Shown: positions 43,584 through 51,668 of the stretch, in pieces
How positions within the stretch are numbered: position 1 is the stretch's first letter
How the letters are laid out: the number at the start of each line of letters is the position of its first letter
Assembly: GCA_965656445.1 (NCBI GenBank)
Contig: CBFHKO010000001.1
Coordinates: forward strand, 744,001-808,000
Reading direction: 5' to 3'
From: JAHEJA01 sp965656445
Lineage (GTDB): Bacteria > Pseudomonadota > Alphaproteobacteria > Rhodobacterales > Rhodobacteraceae
Length of the DNA: 64,000 nt
Notes under the pieces: generated by a model
Told to the model about the DNA's origin: nothing
Database searches by the model: none
The model's input: only the letters and a program-made list of their open reading frames with translations
Translations under genes and position numbers: made by a program

Positions 43584-44455
43584 TGCATCCAGCACCCTCC
43601 GTTATTATTTTCACAACCTTCTCAGGCTTGGGCTTTGGCTTGTTGATGTTTTTAGGGCTTGGCTATCCAAACGTCACGGGCATGATGGCATTTGGATTTT
43701 ATCTGATTGCTTATGTCTTTGCCGTGGGCGGCTTACTGGCCTCAACATTCCACTTGGGCCATCCAGAACGCGCACTCAAAGCCTTTAGCCAATGGCGAAG
43801 CAGTTGGCTCAGCCGAGAAGCCTGGTTCGCTGTGGCGGCCCTAGTGGTTATGGGTCTCGTCGCCTTGGGGCAGGTCTTTTTTGACACACGCTTTACGCTA
43901 CTTGGTGTGCTGGGCGCGGCGCTTTCCTTTGGAACGGTGCTCTGCACAGCGATGATTTACACACAGCTCAAAACCATTCCGCGCTGGAACACGCCAATCA
44001 CGCCAGTTCTGTTCCTGGCGCTGTCGCTCACAGGTGGTGCACTCCTGTCAGGTCGCATCACTTTGACGCTTGTGTTGCTTGTGATCACTGGCGTTATCCA
44101 ACTGGCCTATTGGATGTGGGGCGATAGCGCTCTGCAAAAGTCAGGCACCACGTTGGAAACGGCGACGGGTCTTGGGGAAATGGGACGCGTTCGGGCCTTT
44201 GAGCCCCCGCACACTGGAACAAACTACCTGTTAAAGGAATTTGCCTATGTCGTCGGACGCAAGCACGCAGCAAAGCTTCGGATCATTTCGCTGATCCTGA
44301 TGGTGGGGACACCTTTGGTCCTACTCGCCTTGCCGTTCAATCACTGGTTTGCGCTCTTTGCGGTGCTCTCCCACATCTTGGGCGTTATGACCTCTCGGTG
44401 GTTGTTCTTTGCTCAGGCGGAACATGTCGTGGGTCTCTATTACGGCAAACGATAA
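43583..44455 (+). CDS. soeC: Sulfite dehydrogenase membrane anchor (SoeC-like, DmsC family)
   Basis: 290 residues with about eight membrane helices and the DmsC-type start PSVIIFTTFSGLGFGLLMFLGLGY. GGLLASTFHLGHPERALKAFSQWRSSWLSREAW is a family block with a His that could serve quinone or heme contacts. The protein would pass electrons from SoeB to the quinone pool in the inner membrane. It closes the soeABC operon, followed by two hairpins. Confidence 0.87.
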   Translation: MHPAPSVIIFTTFSGLGFGLLMFLGLGYPNVTGMMAFGFYLIAYVFAVGGLLASTFHLGHPERALKAFSQWRSSWLSREAWFAVAALVVMGLVALGQVFFDTRFTLLGVLGAALSFGTVLCTAMIYTQLKTIPRWNTPITPVLFLALSLTGGALLSGRITLTLVLLVITGVIQLAYWMWGDSALQKSGTTLETATGLGEMGRVRAFEPPHTGTNYLLKEFAYVVGRKHAAKLRIISLILMVGTPLVLLALPFNHWFALFAVLSHILGVMTSRWLFFAQAEHVVGLYYGKR

Positions 44456-44466
44456 CGCGATAGGCC

Positions 44467-44488
44467 TGCATCCCCGAAAGGGGGTGCA
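44467..44488 (+). other. GNRA-loop hairpin after soeC
   Basis: TGCATCCCC-GAAA-GGGGGTGCA, a 9-bp stem with one G-U pair and a GAAA tetraloop, 11 nt after the soeC stop. No T run follows; it may protect the mRNA 3' end. Confidence 0.55.
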
Positions 44489-44542
44489 CTCTGACATGAA
44501 CAGTTTGGATACCGAGGCGACAACACAGGTCACCACAAAAGA

Positions 44543-44571
44543 AAAAGGCCCTCGATTGCTCGGGGCCTTTT
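44543..44571. terminator. Bidirectional terminator between soeC and atpF
   Basis: AAAAGGCCC-(11 nt)-GGGCCTTTT, with T runs on both strands. It serves soeABC on the plus strand and the F0 operon on the minus strand. Confidence 0.85.
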
Positions 44572-44593
44572 CTCGTTTGCGATACCGCAATTC

Positions 44594-45151
44594 TTAGTGA
44601 AGCTTTGTTTCCACATCTGAAATCGCTGCATCAATCAGTTTGTTGCCTTCTGTGGCCGTCAACTGTTTCGCAATGATGTCACGTGCCGCAGAAACAGCAA
44701 TCGTTACTGCAGCGTCACGCACGTCGCGCTCCGCGGATGCCTGAGCCGATGCAATCTGCTCTTCAGCAGCCGCCATACGACGGGCAACAGAGACCTGAAG
44801 GTCCGCTTTGGCTTGTTCAGCCGCCGCCTGCGCTTCGCTGCGAGCAGATTCAATGATGCGATCCGCTTGTTCCTGAACTTCTTTTTGCTTGCGCTCATAA
44901 GAGGCCAGAATGCTCTGGGCTTCTTCACGAAGAGCGCGCGCTTCGTCGAGTTCAGACTTGATACCATCAGCGCGTTGATCGAGCATTTTTCCAATCATGC
45001 TTGGGACTTTGAAATAGAACAAAACCAAGATGAATGTGATGAATGCCAACGTCACGACGAAATCGGTGTTCGCCAAAGACACGAACGGGCCAGACGCCGC
45101 GACTGCAGGGCTTGCAAATACGATGGCGAATAGTGTTGCTAAAACGCGCAT
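44594..45151 (-). CDS. atpF: ATP synthase F0 subunit b
   Basis: 185 residues. An N-terminal hydrophobic leader MRVLATLFAIVFASPAVAA, then the membrane helix (FVVTLAFITFILVLFYF), then a long charged Ala/Glu coiled coil (LDEARALREEAQSILASYERKQKEV) forming the peripheral stalk. AAGGG lies 9 nt before the ATG. Last gene of the F0 operon, 4 nt after the b' gene. Confidence 0.94.
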   Translation of the reverse strand: MRVLATLFAIVFASPAVAASGPFVSLANTDFVVTLAFITFILVLFYFKVPSMIGKMLDQRADGIKSELDEARALREEAQSILASYERKQKEVQEQADRIIESARSEAQAAAEQAKADLQVSVARRMAAAEEQIASAQASAERDVRDAAVTIAVSAARDIIAKQLTATEGNKLIDAAISDVETKLH

Positions 45152-45155
45152 GATC

Positions 45156-45701
45156 TTATCCCTTCATCCGTGATACAATCGCTGACTTAACAGCTTTTGC
45201 GTCTGATTTACCACCGAGTGCCGAAACAAGTTCACCAGCTGTCGCTGTTGCAACTTCTTCAACGCTTTCCAATGCTGTCGCACGGATTTCGGCGATTGCC
45301 TTTTCGCTTTCAGCGGTCTTTACAGAAATCTCAACATCTGCCTTCGCCATTGCGGCTTCGACATCTGCTTTGATTTCGGCTTTGGTGGTTTCGACAATGC
45401 GTGAAGCCTCTGCACGGGCGTCTGCCAATGCTTGGTTATACGCAGCCTCAGCCGCCGCCGCTTTCGCCTTCAGCTCTTCAGCTGCGGCGATATCTTTTGT
45501 AATTGTCCCCTGACGTTCAGCTAATACCGCAGCAATGCGGGGTAGCGCAACGCGCGATAGGACGAGGTAGATCACAACAAGTGTGATCAACAGCCAGAAA
45601 ATCTGGTTGCCCCATGTCGAGAAATCTAGTTGCGGCATACCAGCATTTGATGCTGCCGCCCCTGCTGACTGACTGGTGGCTTCGGTCGTGTTAGATGCCA
45701 T
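45156..45701 (-). CDS. ATP synthase F0 subunit b'
   Basis: 181 residues. An Ala/Ser/Thr-rich N-terminus, one helix (WGNQIFWLLITLVVIYLVLSRVALPRI) with the typical PxLDFSTWxxQIFWL opening, then a coiled coil rich in Ala, Lys and Glu. The b' paralogue is found in photosynthetic and related alphaproteobacteria, forming a b/b' heterodimer. GGAGG lies 5 nt before the ATG. Confidence 0.93.
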   Translation of the reverse strand: MASNTTEATSQSAGAAASNAGMPQLDFSTWGNQIFWLLITLVVIYLVLSRVALPRIAAVLAERQGTITKDIAAAEELKAKAAAAEAAYNQALADARAEASRIVETTKAEIKADVEAAMAKADVEISVKTAESEKAIAEIRATALESVEEVATATAGELVSALGGKSDAKAVKSAIVSRMKG

Positions 45702-45781
45702 ATCGTCCTCCGTCGGAACCTGAGGGAACCGAGCGCGCCATCAAAGGCCCGCTCGACCGTAAGGAATATTTCCGCGAAGAC

Positions 45782-46006
45782 TTAAACGGCGAACATTAGA
45801 AGCAAAGCGACTAGGAACGAAAAGATACCTAGAGCTTCTGCGAACGCGATACCGATGAACAATGTCGCTGTTTGTGATGCTGCTGCTGATGGGTTACGTA
45901 GAGCGCCGGCTAGGTAGTTGCCTGCAACGTTACCAACACCGATAGCTGCTGCGCCAGAACCGATTGCTGCAAGACCTGCGCCGATGTGTGCTAGTTGACC
46001 TTCCAT
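45782..46006 (-). CDS. atpE: ATP synthase F0 subunit c
   Basis: 74 residues, two helices with the polar loop GALRNPSAA (R-N-P). The proton-binding Glu is in IAFAEALGIFSFLVALLLMF of the second helix. It forms the rotating c-ring. GGAG lies 7 nt before the ATG. Confidence 0.97.
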   Translation of the reverse strand: MEGQLAHIGAGLAAIGSGAAAIGVGNVAGNYLAGALRNPSAAASQTATLFIGIAFAEALGIFSFLVALLLMFAV

Positions 46007-46055
46007 TTGTATTCTCCTTACGATGGGAAGTTAATATTTAGTAGCGTGTTCAAAC

Positions 46056-46811
46056 TTAGTGACCAGGATGCAGAGCATCTTTTAGGTAGACACAAGTCAG
46101 AATAGTAAAGACATATGCTTGGATAAAGGCCACCAAGACCTCAAGTCCGTACATTGCCGTAATTGCGAGGATAGAGACCGGCGAAATCACTGAGATCGCG
46201 GCAAATCCTGCAAAAACTTTGATAACTGCGTGGCCGGCCATAACGTTACCCGCAAGACGGATAGAGTGGCTCACAGGACGCACGAAGTATGAAATTAATT
46301 CGATAATCGCCAACACAGGGCGCAAGGCCAAGGGGGCGGATGCCACCCAGAAGAGGCCCAAGAATTTGGTGCCGTTCTTAGCAAAGCCAACGATGGTTAC
46401 AGTCAAGAAAACAAACATCGCCAACACTGCTGTTACGGCAAAGTGAGATGTTGTCGTGAATGACATTGGCAAAAGACCAAGGAAGTTTGCCATCACAATG
46501 AACATGAACAATGTCATGACATAAGGGAAGAATACCACGCCGTCTTTGCCAGTGACGTCTTCAACCATTTTGTAGACAAAGCCATAAGCCAATTCACCGA
46601 TTGACTGCGAGCGACCTGGAACAACCGCACGACGCGATGTCCCCACAACCATCAACAAAGCAACCGCAGCAACCGCTAGGGCCATCCACAAAGTTACGTT
46701 GGTGATTGTGTACCAATGAATAGGACCTTCACCAAACAACGGTTTGACGATAAATTGATCCATTGGGTGGAAAACCAAACCCGCTTCTTCGGTGTGTGCG
46801 TCACTTGCCAC
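46056..46811 (-). CDS. atpB: ATP synthase F0 subunit a
   Basis: 251 residues from GTG at 46811, chosen because AGGG lies 7 nt upstream and the product starts MASDAHTEEAGLVFHPMDQF; a TTG at 46817 is closer to that site than initiation allows. The essential Arg is in SHSIRLAGNVMAGHAVIKVF of the fourth helix, and ISYFVRPVSHSIRL and FIQAYVFTILTCVYLKDA are conserved. It forms the proton half-channels against the c-ring. It overlaps atpI by 11 nt. Confidence 0.96.
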   Translation of the reverse strand: MASDAHTEEAGLVFHPMDQFIVKPLFGEGPIHWYTITNVTLWMALAVAAVALLMVVGTSRRAVVPGRSQSIGELAYGFVYKMVEDVTGKDGVVFFPYVMTLFMFIVMANFLGLLPMSFTTTSHFAVTAVLAMFVFLTVTIVGFAKNGTKFLGLFWVASAPLALRPVLAIIELISYFVRPVSHSIRLAGNVMAGHAVIKVFAGFAAISVISPVSILAITAMYGLEVLVAFIQAYVFTILTCVYLKDALHPGH

Positions 46812-47142
46812 GGTCAAACCCTCTTTCTTTTTCGGCCTCAGCGGCCAGTATTTTCTCTTGTGCTTCGTTTGCAGAGCCGATCATTGTTTTCACGCCCGCC
46901 ACAAAGCCCAGTAATGTAAATATCACGAGAAACAGCGGCAAAGTTCCAAACAGAACATCCAAGCCGTATCCCATGCCAAAGCCGATCCCAAGTCCCGCGA
47001 CCAACTCTATCACCATTCGCCAGGCATGCTGCGCTGTTGAATAGTGCTCATCCTGACGACCTTTCGGTGCCTGCGAAGTTTTTAGGGCGTCGATCCTGTC
47101 TTCCAATGATGCCAAGGGATCATTTTCATTTCGGTCTGACAC
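46801..47142 (-). CDS. atpI: AtpI, ATP synthase assembly/Mg transport-associated protein
   Basis: 113 residues from GTG (47142), with AAGGA 9 nt upstream. Two membrane helices (MVIELVAGLGIGFGMGYGLDVLF, LFLVIFTLLGFVAGVKTM) and charged ends; the AtpI/Atp1 pattern has G-x-G-x-G-x-x-D between them. First gene of the F0 operon. The F1 genes are not in the window, as expected where F0 and F1 operons are split. Confidence 0.92.
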   Translation of the reverse strand: MSDRNENDPLASLEDRIDALKTSQAPKGRQDEHYSTAQHAWRMVIELVAGLGIGFGMGYGLDVLFGTLPLFLVIFTLLGFVAGVKTMIGSANEAQEKILAAEAEKERGFDRGK

Positions 47143-47326
47143 GCCACAAATCCTTCTGGATGCTTGAGGGTGTTGTTAAATTGACCGCGCATCCGAGTCA
47201 ACATGGCTTAGGCATCAGGAGAAATTTAATTAAGCCATTGTAATTAATGAATATAATTGACATCAACACTGCGACACAATCGTCAATCTGCCGGCCTCAC
47301 CCCTGAAACAGGACATTTCGGCATAT

Positions 47327-47342
47327 TCAACCAAATGGTTGA
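47327..47342. promoter_or_regulatory. Palindromic operator upstream of the ArsR-type gene
   Basis: TCAACCA-AA-TGGTTGA, perfect 7-nt arms, ends 32 nt before the start codon. TCAACC-N-GGTTGA-like sites are usual for SdpR-type ArsR regulators, so autoregulation is likely. Confidence 0.7.
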
Positions 47343-47374
47343 CGATTGATCCGCTTTCTTCGTAAGACGCCGGT

Positions 47375-47707
47375 ATGAGTACAAATCTTGATGACGTCTT
47401 TGCTGCCCTTGCGGACCCAACCCGCCGCGCCATTCTCTCTATGTTGCTTGAGGATGACATGGCCGTCACAGATGTCGCCGAGCCCTTTGACATGTCCCTC
47501 GCCGCCATTTCCAAACATCTCGGCATCCTAACCAGAGCTGGCCTCATTAGCCAAGAAAAACGCGGACGGGTGAAATGGTGTAAACTAGAGCCAGACGCCA
47601 TGCGCGACGCAAGCATCTGGATGCAAAGCTTTGGTCAATTCGAAGCGGTGAATTTGGATGCCTTTGAAGCCTTCTTGGATCAAGAACTCGCCCAACCGTC
47701 AGATTAA
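47375..47707 (+). CDS. ArsR/SdpR-family transcriptional regulator
   Basis: 110 residues. A winged helix with the opening VFAALADPTRRAILSMLLEDDMAVTDVAE, recognition helix MSLAAISKHLGILTRAGLI and wing SQEKRGRVKWCKLE. There is no ArsR metal motif (ELCVCDL) near the third helix, which places it with SdpR-type repressors that usually sit upstream of an AHSA1/SRPBCC gene. Here the next gene is a convergent LysR gene sharing TTAA stops, so the usual partner is missing. Confidence 0.9.
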   Translation: MSTNLDDVFAALADPTRRAILSMLLEDDMAVTDVAEPFDMSLAAISKHLGILTRAGLISQEKRGRVKWCKLEPDAMRDASIWMQSFGQFEAVNLDAFEAFLDQELAQPSD

Positions 47708-48585
47708 AGCTCTATCACCATATCAGGCGCGGCCTTTTTTAGATGCGCCAACAAGGCTTGCACCTTAAACGTGCGATGTAAATCAACATGCGTCACCAAC
47801 CACAGGGTCGTTTCCCATGCCTCCAGCGGTGGGACAACTTCGATCAAGCCCTCTTGCGCGGCTTTTCCGCGTTCAACGAACCCAATCCCGACACCCAAGT
47901 TAATCGCCGTGTGCAAGGCCCGCACGTCCGTCGCACGAAATACAATTTGATCCTCATGAACCGTGTCAGCCAACCATTTGAAATGGGGCGCACGCGCAGG
48001 CGTGATATCATGAGACACAAACCGATGGGTTTTCAGATCCTCAATTCCCTTTGGCATTCCAAATCGATCTATATAGGCGTGTGAGGCAAACAAGCCCACT
48101 TGGATTTTGACAAAAGGTTGAACAACATTGTCAGGATCCGTCACCGCCGATCCCGCACGAATGGCAACATGGGCCTCGCCGTATTCAAGCCGATAGACAC
48201 GCTCACTTGTCAAAAATCGAATGCGGACATCAGGGTGTTGACGTTGAAAGCGATCCAACAAAGGCACCAAAGCATCCGCCGTTTCCACCAAAGAGGTCAC
48301 AACGATTTCCCCTTCGACACTATCGCCTTGTCCTTTGAGGCGGCTCACGAGTTGGGAAAACTGATCCTCCGTGGCTTGAGCCACGCGAAACAAATCCTGC
48401 CCTGCTTCAGTCGGCGTATACCCACGCGCATGACGTTGAAACAGCTTCACCCCCATACGCGCCTCAAGGGCATCTATATGACGAATGATCGTCGCATGAT
48501 GAACATCCAACGCTTTGCCCGCGCCACTCACCGTGCCCGCTTCGACAACCTTAAAGGCGGATTTCACCTCATCCCAATTCTCCAT
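47704..48585 (-). CDS. LysR-family transcriptional regulator
   Basis: 293 residues. N-terminal winged helix (WDEVKSAFKVVEAGTVSGAGKALDVHHATIIRHIDALEARMGVKLF) with the LysR recognition helix, then a type II periplasmic-binding-protein-like effector domain starting at EGEIVVTSLVETADALVPLL. The HH in the recognition helix and the FKVVEAG start are of the group often found as solitary regulators. Start at ATG 48585 or the adjacent GTG 48588; either fits AAGGG upstream. Target genes are unknown. Confidence 0.92.
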   Translation of the reverse strand: MENWDEVKSAFKVVEAGTVSGAGKALDVHHATIIRHIDALEARMGVKLFQRHARGYTPTEAGQDLFRVAQATEDQFSQLVSRLKGQGDSVEGEIVVTSLVETADALVPLLDRFQRQHPDVRIRFLTSERVYRLEYGEAHVAIRAGSAVTDPDNVVQPFVKIQVGLFASHAYIDRFGMPKGIEDLKTHRFVSHDITPARAPHFKWLADTVHEDQIVFRATDVRALHTAINLGVGIGFVERGKAAQEGLIEVVPPLEAWETTLWLVTHVDLHRTFKVQALLAHLKKAAPDMVIEL

Positions 48586-48733
48586 CACCGGCGCCCTTCA
48601 CATGTCACTGTCCCAAGTCTCAGATGCGAGTGTGATCAACCCCTCAGAATTTTGCAACACCAAAGCCTCGTCCACATCCTATCAAAGCAAGATTGACTCT
48701 CCCCCCGTTTCACGTTAAATCCCCCAAAAATCA

Positions 48734-48806
48734 CGGAAGTCATAAGCTTCCGGTCCTAGTCACTATTAGGATCGCCCCCCGTCAGCGAGGATTCGCCCAC
48801 GGGGGC
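48734..48806 (+). ncRNA. Structured leader upstream of ffh (three consecutive hairpins)
   Basis: Three stems in 73 nt: CGGAAG/CTTCCG (48734-48752), GGTCCTA/TAGGATC with one G-U pair (48752-48773, sharing its first base with the first stem), and CCCCCGT/ACGGGGG with a 16-nt loop (48776-48805). No T run follows, so the last is not a plain terminator. The region lies 67-139 nt before the ffh start codon. I do not recognise a known riboswitch or SRP RNA in it. It could be the 5' UTR of ffh or a separate small RNA. Confidence 0.4.
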
Positions 48807-48872
48807 TATCGTATATTGCAGGGACCGTTCTTATATCTTCTTGAGCGAAACTAGGAATAAGGACCAAAAACG

Positions 48873-50387
48873 ATGTTTGAAAATCTGTCCGACCGCCTCT
48901 CTGGCGTTTTTGATCGACTGACCAAACAAGGTGCCTTATCCGAAGATGACGTCAAAACCGCTCTGCGTGAGGTGCGCGTCGCCCTCCTCGAGGCCGATGT
49001 CTCCCTCCCTGTTGCGCGTGATTTTGTCAAAGCAGTCCAAGACAAGGCCACAGGCCAGGCCGTCACAAAATCCATTACACCCGGTCAACAAGTCGTCAAA
49101 ATCGTGCATGACGAATTGGTCCATGTCCTCACTGGGGACGAAGACGCAGGCAAGCTCAAAATCGACAGCCCTCCCGCACCGATCTTGATGGTCGGCTTGC
49201 AAGGCTCTGGTAAAACCACAACCACGGCCAAACTCGCCAAACGCCTCAAAGAAAAAGATGGCAAGCGTGTTCTCATGGCCTCCCTCGACGTCAATCGCCC
49301 CGCCGCGATGGAACAGCTACAAATCTTGGGCGTTCAAATCGGCGTCGATACCCTCCCCATTATCAAAGGCGAAGACCCCGTCGCCATTGCCAAGCGCGCG
49401 AAAACCCAAGCTGCCTTGGGTGGATATGATGTCTATATGCTCGACACCGCGGGCCGCTTGCACATTGACCAAGAACTGATCGCCCAAGCTGCCGCCGTGC
49501 GCGATGTGGCCAACCCCCGCGAAACGCTCTTGGTGGTAGATGGCCTCACGGGTCAAGACGCGGTGAATGTCGCCACGGAATTTGACGACAAAATCGGCGT
49601 CACAGGCGTTGTCCTCACGCGAATGGACGGCGATGGCCGCGGCGGTGCAGCACTTTCGATGCGCGCGGTCACGGGCAAACCAATCCGCTTTGTCGGACTT
49701 GGCGAAAAAATGGACGCGATCGAAACCTTTGAGCCCGATCGTATCGCAGGCCGCATCCTTGGCATGGGCGATATCGTTGCTTTGGTTGAAAAAGCCCAAG
49801 AAACCATTGAGGCCGAACAAGCCGAACGCATGATGAAACGGTTCCAAAAGGGCCAGTTCAACATGAACGATCTGAAAATGCAGCTCGAACAAATGTCAAA
49901 AATGGGCGGCATGGAAAGCATCATGGGCATGCTCCCTGGTATGGGCAAAATGGCAAAACAAGCCGCGGAGGCAGGCATTGACGACAAAGTCCTCAGCCAC
50001 CAAGTGGCCCTCATCAATTCAATGACCAAAAAAGAACGCGCCAATCCGCAAATTCTACAAGCCAGCCGCAAAAAGCGCATCGCCGCAGGGGCGGGATTAG
50101 AGGTCAGCGATCTCAACAAGCTTCTCAAAATGCAGCGCCAGATGTCAGACATGATGAAAAAGATGGGCAAAATGGGCAAAGGCGGCATGCTGAAACAAGC
50201 CATGAAAGGCATGATGGGCAAAGGCGGCGGAATGCCCGCTGGTTTGGACCCAAGCCAAATGGACCCCAAAGCCCTCGAAGCCGCCGCCAAACAAATGGGC
50301 GCAGGCCTTCCTGGCAAACTCCCCGGCCTCGGCGGAATAGGCGGCGGCCTCCCCGGCGGCCTCAGCGGTTTCGGGAAAAAGAAATAA
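48873..50387 (+). CDS. ffh: Signal recognition particle protein Ffh
   Basis: 504 residues. N domain opening MFENLSDRLSGVFDRLTKQG, GTPase domain with GLQGSGKTTTTAKLAKRL, DVNRPAAMEQL, LDTAGRLHIDQELI, TRMDGDGRGGAALS and GLGEKMDAIETFEPDR, then a Met-rich M domain (GMLPGMGKMAKQ, MQRQMSDMMKKMGKMGKGG) for signal peptide and SRP RNA binding. The C-terminus is drawn out into a Gly/Met/Pro-rich tail usual for this order. AAGGA lies 10 nt before the ATG. It heads the ffh-to-rpmE run of translation genes. Confidence 0.97.
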   Translation: MFENLSDRLSGVFDRLTKQGALSEDDVKTALREVRVALLEADVSLPVARDFVKAVQDKATGQAVTKSITPGQQVVKIVHDELVHVLTGDEDAGKLKIDSPPAPILMVGLQGSGKTTTTAKLAKRLKEKDGKRVLMASLDVNRPAAMEQLQILGVQIGVDTLPIIKGEDPVAIAKRAKTQAALGGYDVYMLDTAGRLHIDQELIAQAAAVRDVANPRETLLVVDGLTGQDAVNVATEFDDKIGVTGVVLTRMDGDGRGGAALSMRAVTGKPIRFVGLGEKMDAIETFEPDRIAGRILGMGDIVALVEKAQETIEAEQAERMMKRFQKGQFNMNDLKMQLEQMSKMGGMESIMGMLPGMGKMAKQAAEAGIDDKVLSHQVALINSMTKKERANPQILQASRKKRIAAGAGLEVSDLNKLLKMQRQMSDMMKKMGKMGKGGMLKQAMKGMMGKGGGMPAGLDPSQMDPKALEAAAKQMGAGLPGKLPGLGGIGGGLPGGLSGFGKKK

Positions 50388-50390
50388 GCT

Positions 50391-50918
50391 ATGATTGCCA
50401 CCACTCTACATACGCTTCGCCTAACGCTGCGAAAACCAATCATAGATGACCTTAAGGCCTTATGTGATTTCTATGCATCTCCACGCGAAAGCTACCTCGG
50501 CGGACCAAAATCTGAACCAGACGTGGCGGAAAAACTGTTGGGCATCATTGGCCAATGGACCACATTCGGAACGGGCCGTTTCATTCTACAAGATCGCAAT
50601 TCACAGCGTCCTATAGGACATGCTGGATTAATTTTGCTATCCAAGACCCGTGTTCCAGAAATCGCTTGGTGCCTGTGGTCTGAAAAAGACGAAGGCAAGG
50701 GCTATATCAAAGAAGCAATGCTAGAAATTATCGACTTTACCAAAAGCAATTTCGCTTGGCCCCACGCAAACATGTTAATCGAACCAACAAATCAACGATC
50801 GGTCAACCTTGCTCGTAGCTTGAAGGCAACCCTTATTCCAGAGCCAAACTTGGACGATATCCATAGTCTCACAAAATATGAGCTATACCGCCTCCCTTTG
50901 AACGAGGGTGACAGATGA
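50391..50918 (+). CDS. GNAT-family N-acetyltransferase (RimJ/RimL-like)
   Basis: 175 residues starting LHTLRLTLRKPIIDDLKALCDFYASP, the [LT]xRLxLR opening of RimJ/RimL-type GNATs. The acetyl-CoA region is less clear, with EIAWCLWSEKDEGKGYIKEAMLEII in place of the usual Q/RxxGxG/A, and a C-terminal LIEPTNQRSVNLARSLKA block. It starts 3 nt after ffh. Substrate unknown; a second GNAT follows. Confidence 0.88.
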   Translation: MIATTLHTLRLTLRKPIIDDLKALCDFYASPRESYLGGPKSEPDVAEKLLGIIGQWTTFGTGRFILQDRNSQRPIGHAGLILLSKTRVPEIAWCLWSEKDEGKGYIKEAMLEIIDFTKSNFAWPHANMLIEPTNQRSVNLARSLKATLIPEPNLDDIHSLTKYELYRLPLNEGDR

Positions 50919-50936
50919 CACATAAACCGATCTCGC

Positions 50937-50978
50937 CTTCTTCTTTTCCAAAATATCCTCGCCGAAGGCATCCCCGCC
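50937..50978 (+). repeat. 42-nt intergenic repeat, copy 2
   Basis: 18 nt after the first GNAT stop. 39 of 42 bases match 39120-39161 and the last 28 are identical. Unlike copy 1 it is followed by CTTCATTCC, so it does not form the same hairpin. Confidence 0.75.
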
Positions 50979-51066
50979 TTCATTCCGTGCAAACGGTAAC
51001 AGCAGCATATCGCATCTCAACTGATACAAAATCAGCCATGCGGCAGCATGTCCGAAAGGTCAGCCC

Positions 51067-51591
51067 ATGCTGACCAATGCCCCCACGCTCCACTCAGACA
51101 CCCTAATCCTGCGCGGTCCTGAAAAACGCGATGCGGAGCCTATGATCAATTTCCTCTTGGATCAAAAGCGCGCCGCAGGGTTCGGATCGTCTCCAAATCG
51201 TGGGGATGCATGGCGCTGGTTCTCTCTGAATGTGGGTCATTGGCATTGGCATGGCTACGGCTATTTCACCATTGAAACCAAAGAAGGTGACATCGCTGGC
51301 ATCAGCGGCATTTGGAACCCAGAAGGTTGGCCAGAACCCGAAGTCGGCTGGGTCGTCTTTGACGGCTTTGAAGGTCGCTCCATCGCTTATGAGGCCGCAA
51401 CACGCGCGCGCCGCTGGGCCTATGAGGATCTCGGCTTCACCACCCTTACCTCGAACATCGTTCCTGGCAATACGCGGTCCGTCAAATTGGCTGAACGCAT
51501 GGGGGCGACCTATGAGCGGACCTATATGAACATCAATATGGGCGAAGACATGCTCTATCGTCACCCCGCGCCAAGTGAGGTGATCGCATGA
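51067..51591 (+). CDS. GNAT-family N-acetyltransferase (RimJ/RimL-like)
   Basis: 174 residues: LHSDTLILRGPEKRDAEPMINFL opening, GISGIWNPEGWPEPEVGWVV beta strands, FEGRSIAYEAATRARRWAYEDLGF for the acetyl-CoA helix, and IVPGNTRSVKLAERMGATYE, the NxxSxxLxExxGF block of RimJ-like enzymes. AAAGG lies 8 nt before the ATG. It is commonly found just before chorismate mutase in Rhodobacterales, as here. The TGA overlaps the ATG of a tiny frame (ATGA). Confidence 0.9.
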   Translation: MLTNAPTLHSDTLILRGPEKRDAEPMINFLLDQKRAAGFGSSPNRGDAWRWFSLNVGHWHWHGYGYFTIETKEGDIAGISGIWNPEGWPEPEVGWVVFDGFEGRSIAYEAATRARRWAYEDLGFTTLTSNIVPGNTRSVKLAERMGATYERTYMNINMGEDMLYRHPAPSEVIA

Positions 51592-51668
51592 CATACCGCA
51601 CCGACGCAATACCGACGTTGTACCGACGCAATACCGAACCGCATTTTGGGGGATCAAAACATGACTGA
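51588..51668 (+). CDS. Possible 26-residue peptide bridging the GNAT and chorismate mutase genes
   Basis: An ATG overlaps the GNAT stop (ATGA) and the frame MTYRTDAIPTLYRRNTEPHF then GGSKHD ends in a TGA within the first codons of the chorismate mutase gene. A 16-nt element, CCGACGCAATACCGA preceded by A, occurs twice in it (51600-51615 and 51622-51637, 22 nt apart). It may be translated only to couple the neighbours, or may not be a gene at all. Confidence 0.3.
   Translation: MTYRTDAIPTLYRRNTEPHFGGSKHD

Noticed and set aside
48100..48696. 198-codon plus-strand frame opposite the LysR gene
   Set aside because: Shadow of a clear LysR regulator; Arg/His-rich and featureless.
49553..50443. 296-codon minus-strand frame opposite ffh
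   Set aside because: Mirror of the Gly/Met-rich M domain giving Pro/Ile/Ser repeats; no domain or start signal.
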